Source of the DNA: Halalkalibacter alkaliphilus
Lineage (GTDB): Bacteria > Bacillota > Bacilli > Bacillales > Bacillaceae_D
DNA length: 64,000 bases
Assembly (NCBI RefSeq): GCF_023555415.1
Contig: NZ_JAKRYL010000007.1
Coordinates: 124,001 to 188,000 of the forward strand
Reading direction: 5' to 3'
Below, one piece after another: positions 1 to 8,098 of the stretch (position 1 is its first letter; every line of letters begins with the position of its first letter). The translations under genes and the position numbers were made by a program. The notes beneath the pieces are model-generated. The model searched no databases, had not been told where the DNA came from, and worked only from the letters and a program-made list of their open reading frames with translations.

Positions 1-343
1 TTATAAAAATCGCACTCATCCCAATACCTGTCGACAAAATAATCGGGACAGCCAATTCTTGAAAATGACGATACATATCTCTTAATCGTTCAGTAATTAA
101 TGCACCAATAAGTGCAAAGACAACTCCCATATACATTGGATTAATGTTTTGAAAGAGAGGCCCGATTGTACCTAGAAAAACCCCTGCAGAAATACCCGTT
201 AGAGTAATATGAGAAATCGACTCCGTTACGACTGATATTCTGCGTACAAGTAAAAAAGCCCCGACAATTGGAGCAATAATACCAATAACTACCCCAGCCA
301 CAACTCCTCTTTCAATAAACGTAAGATTTGATAAGAATTCCAT
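1..343 (-). CDS. Zinc-type ABC transporter permease, second copy (3' end beyond window)
   Basis: Partial gene; about 114 codons are visible and the reading frame is open to the left edge. The N-terminus starts MEFLSNLTFIERG and then matches the neighbouring permease closely: a hydrophobic first segment, an LLVRR turn and an SISHITLTGI segment, as in the ZnuB/AdcB/MntC family of metal-chelate permeases. The ATG at 343 follows a GGGGC ribosome binding site. It lies 27 bases after the first permease and probably shares its transcript. Together the two may form a heterodimeric membrane channel served by the single ATPase at 1238-2008. Zinc rather than manganese is inferred from the Zur-like box upstream of the ATPase. 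Confidence 0.85.
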   Translation of the reverse strand, partial: MEFLSNLTFIERGVVAGVVIGIIAPIVGAFLLVRRISVVTESISHITLTGISAGVFLGTIGPLFQNINPMYMGVVFALIGALITERLRDMYRHFQELAVPIILSTGIGMSAIFI

Positions 344-370
344 CGATTTAGAGCCCCTATTCTTATTTTT

Positions 371-1234
371 TTAGCTCGTTTTTTTCGCGGCAATTCCTCG
401 AACTATACTTAGACCATATTCTACCGCAATGACAATAAGTAATATTAAAACTGAAATCATAACAATCATTCCACCAGGTGCCAAATCTAAATAAAAAGAA
501 GATATTAAACCTGTCACTACCGCTATTTCCCCAAAGAAAATTGAATATAAAAACATCTGCTTAAACCCTTTCGCCAACCTCATAGCTGCTGCTACAGGTA
601 AAGTCATTAGTGCAGAAACAAGCAGAATACCAACTATTCTCATAGAAGCTGCAATGACAAGTGCAACCATGACGATGAATATAAAATTAACCAATTTACG
701 ATTAATCCCTGAGACTTTCGCTTGCTCTTCATCAAACGACAAGAAAAATAGCTCCTTATAAAAAAGAATTAAAACAACTAATACAACAACCGTAATAATA
801 CAAATAGTCCACAAATCAGAGCGACTAACGGCTATGACACTACCAAATAAATAATTAAATAAATCATTATTAAATCCATCAGCCATTGAAATGAATACAA
901 CCCCAAGCCCAATTCCACCAGATAAAATAATAGGAATAGCAATCTCTTTGTAAAATTTATAAGCACTTCGAAGTTGTTCAATTAGTATCGAACCACCAAC
1001 AGAAAAAACCAATCCCAAATATAAAGGATTGAGTCCTTGAAAGAACACTACATGTTTAGCAAGAAGTAAGCTAGCCGCAATTCCTGATAATGTAATATGA
1101 GACAAAGCATCTGCAATTAAAGCAAGTCGGCGTACAACTAAAAAAACACCTAATAATGGCGCAAGCAGTCCAATAAGCAATCCAGAGTAAAAAGCATTTT
1201 GCAAAAACTCATAACGAAAAAAGGCTTCTAACAT
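371..1234 (-). CDS. znuB: Zinc-type ABC transporter permease (ZnuB-like)
   Basis: 287-residue integral membrane protein of the ABC-3 metal permease family (ZnuB, AdcB, MntC). It carries about eight hydrophobic segments, a charged LVVRRLALIADALSHITLSG stretch near residues 32-51, and the family's usual length. Four bases separate it from the upstream ATPase gene, so they are co-transcribed and probably co-translated. It would form the membrane channel through which a metal handed over by a surface lipoprotein passes inward. No substrate-binding lipoprotein gene is visible; it may lie beyond the left edge. A second, very similar permease follows directly, which suggests a heterodimer or a recent duplication. 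Confidence 0.88.
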   Translation of the reverse strand: MLEAFFRYEFLQNAFYSGLLIGLLAPLLGVFLVVRRLALIADALSHITLSGIAASLLLAKHVVFFQGLNPLYLGLVFSVGGSILIEQLRSAYKFYKEIAIPIILSGGIGLGVVFISMADGFNNDLFNYLFGSVIAVSRSDLWTICIITVVVLVVLILFYKELFFLSFDEEQAKVSGINRKLVNFIFIVMVALVIAASMRIVGILLVSALMTLPVAAAMRLAKGFKQMFLYSIFFGEIAVVTGLISSFYLDLAPGGMIVMISVLILLIVIAVEYGLSIVRGIAAKKTS

Positions 1235-1237
1235 CTT

Positions 1238-2008
1238 TTAATGCCCCCCATGATTATGGGTAACTAAATGAACATCATGACCATAAAATGACGATAAATC
1301 TTGGTTTCCCTCGAAATCTGCTGTATTTCCGTGGAAATGAAGTGTCTTATTTAGACAAGCTACATCAGTAACATGATCTGTCATTACACCTATATCGTGA
1401 GTCACAAGGATAAGGGTAATCTTTTTTTCCTTATTCAGTTGATCAAGCATATCGTAGAACTGTCTAACGCTAGCTGAATCCACTCCAACTGTTGGTTCAT
1501 CAAGGATGAGTAATTCTGGCTCACTTACAAGTGCACGAGCGATAAAAACTCGTTGTTGCTGTCCACCAGATAACTCGCCAATATTCTTATGCATATATTT
1601 TGTCATTCCAACTTGTTCAATTACATCGCGAACGAGCTGCTTATGTTTACGGTTTAAAAAGCGCAATAAGCCAACTTTTCCGTATAATCCCATAGAAACA
1701 ACTTCAAACACTGTAGCAGGAAAGCCTGAATTAAAACTATTTGCTTTTTGCGAAACAAATCCAATTCGTTCCCACTTTTTAAATTTCGAAACACGTTCTC
1801 CAAACAATTTAATTTCTCCAGATTGAAGGGGGATTAGCCCTAAAATCAATTTAATTAACGTTGATTTCCCTGAGCCATTTGGTCCAACTAAGCCCAGAAA
1901 TGAACCTTTTTTTATTTGTAGAGATACATTTTCCAATACATTTTGATTACCATACTGAAAGGAGATATTCTTTATCTGTATAGCATCATTTGTTTCAGGT
2001 ATATTCAC
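1238..2008 (-). CDS. znuC: Zinc-type ABC transporter ATP-binding protein (ZnuC-like)
   Basis: 256-residue cytoplasmic ATPase that powers the adjacent permeases. Visible motifs are Walker A GPNGSGKST (about residues 42-50), signature LSGGQQQR, Walker B LLILDEP and the switch histidine in VTHD. The C-terminus is histidine-rich (HDVHLVTHNHGGH), which fits metal handling and is common in zinc transporter parts. Start is GTG at 2008 with a GGGGAG site eight bases upstream. It is the first gene of the operon and sits divergent to ppx. A Zur-like half-palindrome lies between. Zinc is the favoured substrate from the operator and His tail; manganese cannot be excluded. Confidence 0.88.
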   Translation of the reverse strand: MNIPETNDAIQIKNISFQYGNQNVLENVSLQIKKGSFLGLVGPNGSGKSTLIKLILGLIPLQSGEIKLFGERVSKFKKWERIGFVSQKANSFNSGFPATVFEVVSMGLYGKVGLLRFLNRKHKQLVRDVIEQVGMTKYMHKNIGELSGGQQQRVFIARALVSEPELLILDEPTVGVDSASVRQFYDMLDQLNKEKKITLILVTHDIGVMTDHVTDVACLNKTLHFHGNTADFEGNQDLSSFYGHDVHLVTHNHGGH

Positions 2009-2024
2009 CAGTACTCTCCCCTTT

Positions 2025-2045
2025 TTATAAGAACAATTACGATTT
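2025..2045 (-). promoter_or_regulatory. Candidate Zur operator upstream of znuC
   Basis: On the minus strand the site reads AAATCGTAATTGTTCTTATA. The first ten bases equal one half of the Bacillus Zur box (AAATCGTAAT-N-ATTACGATTT); the other half is degenerate. It lies 17 bases upstream of the znuC start, a position suited to repression by zinc-loaded Zur. The match is by eye from the known consensus, so moderate confidence. Confidence 0.5.
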
Positions 2046-2114
2046 GTTATCTGTCCTTACCTATTATAAAGGTTATTTTCAATCTGTCTACCTTTAGGCG
2101 CTAGTAACAAATTT

Positions 2115-2123
2115 TGTTATAAT
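2115..2123 (+). promoter_or_regulatory. Extended -10 promoter for ppx-ppk
   Basis: TGTTATAAT is a perfect extended -10 element 36 bases upstream of the ppx start. No good -35 is seen at the normal distance, which is usual for extended -10 promoters. Confidence 0.5.
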
Positions 2124-2158
2124 CAACATACTTACCAACGACAAAGAGGTGGAAATGC

Positions 2159-3718
2159 ATGATTGAAAAACAAGTAGCGATTATCGACATGGGGTCTAAC
2201 TCGATTCGCTTAGTGATTAATAAAATTGACAGCAATGGATACTATAATGAATTGCATAACTTTAAAACAGTTGCTAGACTAAGTGCTCATATTAAAGATG
2301 ATGGAAATTTATCTGAAGTCGGTATAAACACTGTTTTAGACACACTAAAACGGTTTAAAGATGTCATTCTTTTTCATCAAGTTCGTCAAATCACAGTTAT
2401 CGCAACCGCAGCTATGCGAAAAGCGAAAAATCGCGACAAAATTGTAAAGCTAGTGAAAGAAACGATTGGATTTGAAATTCGCATACTCTCGGAATATGAA
2501 GAAGCGTTTTACGGCTATTTAGCAGTTGTTAATTCAACAAATATAGAAAATGGCTTTACTGTGGATATCGGTGGCGGTAGTACGGAAATAACTTTATTTG
2601 AAAATCGTGAATTAAAGCATTATCATAGCTTTCCTTTTGGAGCAATCACGTTATACCAACAATTTTTTAATGATGACCAAGATGAACCTGAAACAATCGC
2701 TCTACTTACTGAGTATATTAAAAAGCAGTTACATACTCTTCCTTGGTTTAAGGAAAAGAAAGATTACCCTGTTATCGGTATTGGAGGTAGTGCTAGAAAT
2801 CTTGCTCTCATTCACCAACGTAAAGAGAGTTATCCATTAGCAGGTCTTCATCAATATGAAATTCCAAAGCAGGAGTTACTTGATATTAATACAACGTTGC
2901 AGCATTCAACTGTTGAAGAACGTCTTGATTTAGAAGGTTTATCGAAAGATCGAGTTGATATTATCGTTCCAGCTTCTACGGTAATTACTCAGATTGTAAA
3001 ATATGTGAACGCGAATACATTCGTTATGAGTCGAAAGGGCCTTCGTGACGGTGTGTTTTATGAGGAACTGTTAAAATCAATGGACACAACCCGATTTCCA
3101 AATGTAGTTGAAGAAAGTTTATATCAACTTACAAATAATTATGAATTGAACGTTGAACATGTAAATCATATATCACTGCTTGCTAACCAGTTATACTCAA
3201 AGATTCGTGAATATTGCCCTGTGGAACACAACCCAAGTAATGCGGTCACTTTATTGAACCATAGTGCCAGGTTACTTTATATTGGAGAATATATAAATAA
3301 TGAAGCTAGCAGTCAAAATACCTTTTACCTTTTAACAAATATGACCATTGAAGGATTGTCGCATAGAGATCGTTTGGCCATTGCATTGATCTCTTCTTAC
3401 AAATCAAAATCACAAATGCAACAATACGCAAAGAGCTTTAACAAACTTACTAATAAACAAGAACTTAAATACTATGAATTTTTAGGTTCTATTTTAAAAT
3501 TAGCTTACTCATTAGATCGAACACGAAGAAAAGTGATTACATCTATTGGACAAGTAAACCAAAATGAAGACGAGCTTTCCATTATTCTTTACCACCAAGC
3601 TGATGCCTTTTTTGAAGACGCACAAGCAACGAAACATAAAAAACATTTAGAACGTGTTATTAAATACACAATTGAATTTAGATACATGCCTGCAGAAGTT
3701 CTGAAATTAGAATCTTAA
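2159..3718 (+). CDS. ppx: Exopolyphosphatase (Ppx/GppA family)
   Basis: 519-residue cytoplasmic hydrolase that removes terminal phosphates from polyphosphate chains (or, in GppA relatives, from pppGpp). The N-terminal half has the ASKHA-fold phosphate loops: IDMGSNSIRLVI near residue 9 and DIGGGSTEIT near residue 137, with a GIGGSARN stretch near 207. The C-terminal half (about 310 onward) looks like the helical HD-like domain of long Ppx proteins. The ATG at 2159 follows AAAGAGGTGG; the earlier ATG at 2156 hits a stop at once. It is followed 61 bases on by ppk, so synthesis and breakdown of polyphosphate are encoded together. Confidence 0.9.
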   Translation: MIEKQVAIIDMGSNSIRLVINKIDSNGYYNELHNFKTVARLSAHIKDDGNLSEVGINTVLDTLKRFKDVILFHQVRQITVIATAAMRKAKNRDKIVKLVKETIGFEIRILSEYEEAFYGYLAVVNSTNIENGFTVDIGGGSTEITLFENRELKHYHSFPFGAITLYQQFFNDDQDEPETIALLTEYIKKQLHTLPWFKEKKDYPVIGIGGSARNLALIHQRKESYPLAGLHQYEIPKQELLDINTTLQHSTVEERLDLEGLSKDRVDIIVPASTVITQIVKYVNANTFVMSRKGLRDGVFYEELLKSMDTTRFPNVVEESLYQLTNNYELNVEHVNHISLLANQLYSKIREYCPVEHNPSNAVTLLNHSARLLYIGEYINNEASSQNTFYLLTNMTIEGLSHRDRLAIALISSYKSKSQMQQYAKSFNKLTNKQELKYYEFLGSILKLAYSLDRTRRKVITSIGQVNQNEDELSIILYHQADAFFEDAQATKHKKHLERVIKYTIEFRYMPAEVLKLES

Positions 3719-3779
3719 CATAGAATTTACAATCAGCTGTTAAAATGAAATGTAGAATTTAACAGAGAGGTTGAGTCCC

Positions 3780-5900
3780 ATGCAAAAGGATAAGTTAATT
3801 CAAAAACACATTGACCTTAATAACCCAACCTTTTACAACAACCGTGAGTTAAGCTGGCTTGCTTTTAATGAGCGAGTTTTAGAAGAGGCCATTGATGAAC
3901 GTAATCCTCTTCTTGAAAGGCTGAAATTCTTAGCGATTTTCAGTTCCAATTTAGATGAATTTTTTATGGTTCGTGTTGCTGGATTAAAAGACCAAGTAAA
4001 GGCTGGTTTTAACCGTCCTGAGAACAAAGCTGGACTAACTCCAAAACAACAATTAAAGCATATTTCTGACAAAAATCATTTACTTGTTCAATTACAAGAT
4101 ACGGTATATACAGAAACAATCATTCCTTTGCTCTTTCATGGAGGGTTTCAGTTTGTTTCGATTCAAGATTGCGATGAGGAACAACTCACTTATTTAGAAG
4201 AACGTTTTCAAAATTATATTTTTCCTGTTTTAACTCCGATGGCGATAGACGCCTACCGACCATTCCCTATGCTATTAAATAAAAGCTTAAATTTAGCTGT
4301 TATTTTACGGCGACTGGGAAGCGACGAGAATGAAAAAGATCAGTTAGCCATCGTCCAAGTTCCTTCCGTATTAACAAGATTTATTAAATTACCTAAGTCG
4401 AAAGAACAAAAAGATCAATTTATTTTACTTGAAGAAGTTATCAGTCACTTTATTAGTGCGTTATTTAATGGGTTTGCCGTTAAGTCTGTCTCTCCTTTTC
4501 GCATTACAAGGAATGCTGATATGACGATTCATGAAGAAGCATCTCGCGACCTGTTAAGTGAAATTGAGAAGGAACTAAAAAAGCGTAAATGGGGGGCTGC
4601 TGTTCGATTAGAAATGCAAGAAGGGCAAATGAATCAGAACGTTCTCAACTTATTGTTAGATGTCCTTGAACTACATCAAGATGATGTCTATTCATATAAA
4701 GGACCTCTAGATTTAAGCTTTTTATTTAAACTGTACGGACAGCTTGCAAAAGAAAACGAACATTTAGCCAATGAAACTTTAATCCCTCAGCCACCAGAAG
4801 ATTTAATTGGGGAAAATGATATTTTTCAAGCGATTTTAAAACGTGACATCATCTTACATCACCCATACGAATCCTTCCAGCCTGTGATAGACTTTGTTAC
4901 ACGTGCAGCTAAGGACCCTTCAGTACTTGCAATTAAGCAAACATTATACCGTGTAAGCGGTGATTCACCGATCATTCACGCATTAGCGCTTGCGGCAGAG
5001 AATGGGAAACAGGTCACCGTACTTGTCGAATTAAAAGCTCGTTTTGATGAAGAGAACAATATTCAATGGGCTAAAAAGTTGGAGAAGTCAGGTGTTCATG
5101 TCATTTACGGGATAACTTCTTTAAAGACTCATAGTAAGATTACTTTGGTTGTTCGACACCAAGACGATTACATCCAACGTTTTGTTCATTTAGGTACAGG
5201 TAATTATAATGATTCTACAGCTATGCTATATACGGATCTTGGTTTTTTTACTTCACGTGAAAAATACGGAGAGGATGCAACGAATTTCTTTAATTATTTA
5301 AGTGGTTATAGCGAAAAACCCAAATGGAACTATCTGTCAACGGCCCCGTTTGAAATTAGAGAAAAATTTCTTCATTTGATAGATGAAGAAATGAAAAATC
5401 ATAGAAAATATGGAAACGGTAAGATTATTGCAAAAATGAACTCTTTGTCAGATAAACCAATTATTTTAAAGCTGTATGAAGCCTCTCAAGCAGGAGTTCA
5501 AATTGACTTAATTGTTAGAGGTATATGTTGTTTACGACCAGGAATTAAAGACGTTAGTGAGAACATACGAGTATTCAGTATTGTTGACCGTTTTTTAGAG
5601 CATAGTCGGATTTTTTATTTTAATAGTAATGGATTTGAGAAAATATTTTTATCTTCCGCCGATTGGATGACTAGAAATATGGAAAAAAGAATAGAAATCT
5701 TATTTCCAATTGTTAGTCCGAGTAATAAAGAACGTGTGAAAGAGATATTAACCATCACACTTCAAGATAATACAAAAGCACGTCAACAAAACGCAGACGG
5801 GAGCTACAAATATATTCACCGCACAACAGATGAACAACCAATCCAAAGTCAGCTTACATTCCACGAACTAGCTTCACGCTTTACAGCTATCGATGAGTAA
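3780..5900 (+). CDS. ppk: Polyphosphate kinase 1
   Basis: About 706 residues, the normal length of PPK1. The enzyme reversibly transfers the gamma phosphate of ATP to inorganic polyphosphate through a phosphohistidine. The N-terminal domain opens with YNNRELSWLAFNERVLEEA and SSNLDEFFMVR. The two phospholipase-D-like kinase domains contain LKTHSKITLVVR, with the catalytic histidine, and a second H-x-K-like region near SIVDRFLEHSRIF. A TTG at 3771 is also in frame but directly abuts the AGAGAGG site, so the ATG at 3780, nine bases further, was chosen. Co-transcribed with ppx and followed by a terminator. Confidence 0.95.
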   Translation: MQKDKLIQKHIDLNNPTFYNNRELSWLAFNERVLEEAIDERNPLLERLKFLAIFSSNLDEFFMVRVAGLKDQVKAGFNRPENKAGLTPKQQLKHISDKNHLLVQLQDTVYTETIIPLLFHGGFQFVSIQDCDEEQLTYLEERFQNYIFPVLTPMAIDAYRPFPMLLNKSLNLAVILRRLGSDENEKDQLAIVQVPSVLTRFIKLPKSKEQKDQFILLEEVISHFISALFNGFAVKSVSPFRITRNADMTIHEEASRDLLSEIEKELKKRKWGAAVRLEMQEGQMNQNVLNLLLDVLELHQDDVYSYKGPLDLSFLFKLYGQLAKENEHLANETLIPQPPEDLIGENDIFQAILKRDIILHHPYESFQPVIDFVTRAAKDPSVLAIKQTLYRVSGDSPIIHALALAAENGKQVTVLVELKARFDEENNIQWAKKLEKSGVHVIYGITSLKTHSKITLVVRHQDDYIQRFVHLGTGNYNDSTAMLYTDLGFFTSREKYGEDATNFFNYLSGYSEKPKWNYLSTAPFEIREKFLHLIDEEMKNHRKYGNGKIIAKMNSLSDKPIILKLYEASQAGVQIDLIVRGICCLRPGIKDVSENIRVFSIVDRFLEHSRIFYFNSNGFEKIFLSSADWMTRNMEKRIEILFPIVSPSNKERVKEILTITLQDNTKARQQNADGSYKYIHRTTDEQPIQSQLTFHELASRFTAIDE

Positions 5901-5912
5901 GATTAGATAAAA

Positions 5913-5947
5913 ACAAAAGAACCGGCACAATATGCCGATTCTTTTGT
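5913..5947 (+). terminator. Terminator of ppx-ppk
   Basis: ACAAAAGAA pairs with TTCTTTTGT, with an inner GGCA/TGCC stem, just after the ppk stop. The trailing sequence is T-rich. Confidence 0.7.
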
Positions 5948-5973
5948 CTATTTATTATGGTGCTGTCTCAAAG

Positions 5974-6112
5974 TCCGGAATAGAGGTGGCAATGGCTCCG
6001 TTCGCTATGCGCCGTGAGTGTGTAAACCACTCCTCTCATGGCTTTTTAAAGATGTAGCGACTCCGCTCATTGCTTCGGGGATGCCCCAAAAGGACTGCTT
6101 TTGGGCATCCCC
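5974..6112. repeat. Dispersed stem-loop repeat, copy 1
   Basis: Fills the gap between the convergent ppk and the manganese permease. Block GGCAATGGCTCCGTTCGCTA is followed by an inner hairpin (CCGTGAG/CTCATGG, 6012-6041), then GATGTAGCGACTCCGCTCAT and TGCTTCG, and finally a strong palindrome (GGGGATGCCC/GGGCATCCCC, 6077-6112) against the 3' end of the minus-strand gene. The outer blocks are almost identical to the reverse complement of 48549-48651; the inner hairpin differs in sequence but keeps its pairing. Confidence 0.75.
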
Positions 6113-6114
6113 TT

Positions 6115-6981
6115 TTATGCTCTCTGCACTTTTTTAGCACGCCATTTTCTTGTAATAACTCCTTGTTTTGGCGAGAAGAAAAAAGCTAAACCAAATAATA
6201 CGGAAGCAACTAAAACTATAGAGGCACCAGATGCTACATCATAAATTACTGAATAATACATCCCTCCTATTGCAGCTATCACACCAAACAAAGCCGATAA
6301 ACCAAGCATAACCGGCAAGCGGTCAGTTAATAAATAGGCTGTAGCTCCTGGTGTGATAAGCATAGCAACAACTAAAACTATTCCAACCGTCTTGAGTGAC
6401 GCTACTGTTACAAGTGATAATAGGAGCATCAACAAGTAATGAACGAGTTGAACAGGTACTCCCGTTGCTTTAGCCATTACGGGATCAAATGTACTTAACA
6501 ACAGTGGTCGATAAAAAATAATAATCATTAATAACACAAAAGCGCCAATCCCTACAGTGACCATAAGATCTGATCTAGAAACCGCAAGTACATTCCCAAA
6601 GAGTATATGCCATAAGTCAACACCTGTTCCACGCAGCCCAGTAATTAACACAATTCCTAGTGCAAAAGCGGCGGTAAACATAATCCCAATAGCAGAATCA
6701 TCTTTTATTCGACTATTTTGAGATACATATCCAATTGCAAGAGCAGTAAGTACACCAGTAATCGTAGCTCCAATAAAGAAGCTAGCTCCAATCATATAGG
6801 CAATGACAACTCCAGGTAAAACAGCATGCGATATGGCATCCCCCATAAGAGCCATCCCACGTAAAATAATAAAACACCCGATCACACCACAAATGATACC
6901 AACTAAAATTGCAGCAATTAAAGCCTGTTGCAAGTAAGAATACCGCATAACTTGGTCAATGAACATTGTAATGTTACTCAT
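6115..6981 (-). CDS. Manganese-type ABC transporter permease (MntC/MntD-like)
   Basis: 288-residue membrane protein of the ABC-3 family with about eight or nine hydrophobic segments. The LRGMALMGDAISHAVLPGVV segment (about 39-58) is the family landmark, and closest resemblance is to MntC/TroC-type permeases. Its ATG overlaps the stop of the upstream ATPase by one base (TAATG), so translation is coupled. Manganese is inferred from the MntR-like box in front of the operon. B. subtilis-type mnt operons also have a binding lipoprotein and a second permease. Neither is here: the operon ends in a palindrome straight after this gene. Confidence 0.88.
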   Translation of the reverse strand: MSNITMFIDQVMRYSYLQQALIAAILVGIICGVIGCFIILRGMALMGDAISHAVLPGVVIAYMIGASFFIGATITGVLTALAIGYVSQNSRIKDDSAIGIMFTAAFALGIVLITGLRGTGVDLWHILFGNVLAVSRSDLMVTVGIGAFVLLMIIIFYRPLLLSTFDPVMAKATGVPVQLVHYLLMLLLSLVTVASLKTVGIVLVVAMLITPGATAYLLTDRLPVMLGLSALFGVIAAIGGMYYSVIYDVASGASIVLVASVLFGLAFFFSPKQGVITRKWRAKKVQRA

Positions 6982-7733
6982 TACTCACTCACCACCATTA
7001 TATTTTCATCGTTTCCAAACAAAGTAATGCTCCCCTTATAGGTTTTGGATAAAATATCTGGTTTATAGACGTTTTTCACTTCCCCATATTCAACCAGCTC
7101 TTTATTAATTAACAATAATTCATCAAAGTATTGTTCAACTTTACTTAAATCATGATGTACAACAAAAACCGTTTTCCCTTCATTTCTAATTTCTCTAAGT
7201 AGATTAATAATAATTTCTTCCGAAGTTACATCAATTCCAACGAAAGGTTCATCTAAAAAGAATAAATCAGCATGTTGAGCAAGTGCACGCGCAATGAAAA
7301 CTCTCTGTTGCTGTCCTCCAGAAAGTTCGCCAATTTGACGCTTTCGGTATTCTAGCATTCCCACTTTTTCAAGTGACTCAATCACAATTTCTAGATCTTT
7401 TTTTCCTGCTTTTTTATACCACGGAATATGCGTAAACCGTCCCATCATGACTACATCTTCCACTAAAACAGGGAAATCCCAATCAATTTGATTGCGCTGA
7501 GGAACATAAGATATTTGCTTTCTAACATCATTTACTTTCTCTCCTAAGACCGTTACTTTCCCTTGTGCTTTTTCTAAACCTAAAATAGCTTTTATTAACG
7601 TCGATTTACCTGCACCATTGGGACCGACAATCCCAATTAGTCTTCCTTTTTCTGCTTGAAAGCTAATATCTTTAACTGCTTGATTATTTTCATAAAAAAC
7701 AGACAATGATTCAACTTCTATAACTTTTTTCAC
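6981..7733 (-). CDS. Manganese-type ABC transporter ATP-binding protein (MntB-like)
   Basis: About 250-residue ABC ATPase with Walker A GPNGAGKST, a Q-loop in YVPQRNQIDWDFP (typical of MntB/SitB/TroB proteins), signature LSGGQQQR, Walker B LFFLDEP and switch VHHD. A TTG at 7748 is in frame but forms part of the TTGGAGG ribosome binding site, so GTG at 7733, eight bases downstream, is the likely start. First gene of a two-gene operon transcribed from a promoter overlapped by an MntR-like palindrome. It energises the permease that follows. Confidence 0.88.
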   Translation of the reverse strand: MKKVIEVESLSVFYENNQAVKDISFQAEKGRLIGIVGPNGAGKSTLIKAILGLEKAQGKVTVLGEKVNDVRKQISYVPQRNQIDWDFPVLVEDVVMMGRFTHIPWYKKAGKKDLEIVIESLEKVGMLEYRKRQIGELSGGQQQRVFIARALAQHADLFFLDEPFVGIDVTSEEIIINLLREIRNEGKTVFVVHHDLSKVEQYFDELLLINKELVEYGEVKNVYKPDILSKTYKGSITLFGNDENIMVVSE

Positions 7734-7920
7734 CAGCTTTTCCTCCAATCAAGATGGTTTTCATTGTTGCCATAACGCAACTTTTTCGAGAAAAAACTCC
7801 CTTGTTCGTTTATGGACAATTGAACTTATACAACGAAGAAGTCCCTTAAGCCCATTTATAATTATTATCACAACATCTTATGGGTAATTTATAAAAAGGT
7901 GCAAAATTAGGACAGGGCAG

Positions 7921-7944
7921 AAAAGTTTCCCTAAGTAAACTTTT
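7921..7944 (-). promoter_or_regulatory. MntR-like operator of the manganese transporter operon
   Basis: A palindrome with arms AAAGTTT (7922-7928) and AAACTTT (7937-7943); on the minus strand AGTTTACTTAGGGAAACTTT. It closely resembles B. subtilis MntR boxes of mntA and mntH, from established knowledge. It starts about ten bases downstream of the -10 element, where a bound MntR would block transcription when manganese is plentiful. Confidence 0.7.
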
Positions 7945-7954
7945 ACTTGTAATA

Positions 7955-7983
7955 AGTATAATCGTTATTTACAAAGTTGTAAA
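7955..7983 (-). promoter_or_regulatory. SigA-type promoter of the manganese transporter operon
   Basis: On the minus strand, -35 TTTACA (7978-7983), a 17-base spacer and -10 TATACT (7955-7960). The long leader between here and the ATPase start (about 220 bases) shows no gene; apart from the operator nothing else was recognised in 7749-8062. Confidence 0.65.
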
Positions 7984-8063
7984 TGTTGTAACCTTATTTC
8001 TTTCTCTAAAAACACTTCATGCGCCTATAAAGGTCATCAAATGTATTCATTTATATCAAAAAA

Positions 8064-8097
8064 AACCTGACCTATTAATATAGGTGTCAGGCTTTTT
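8064..8097 (-). terminator. Terminator of the histidine kinase gene
   Basis: Minus strand CCTGACACCTAT pairs with ATAGGTCAGG and is followed by eight T. It begins right after the kinase stop codon. Confidence 0.8.
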
Positions 8098-8098
8098 C

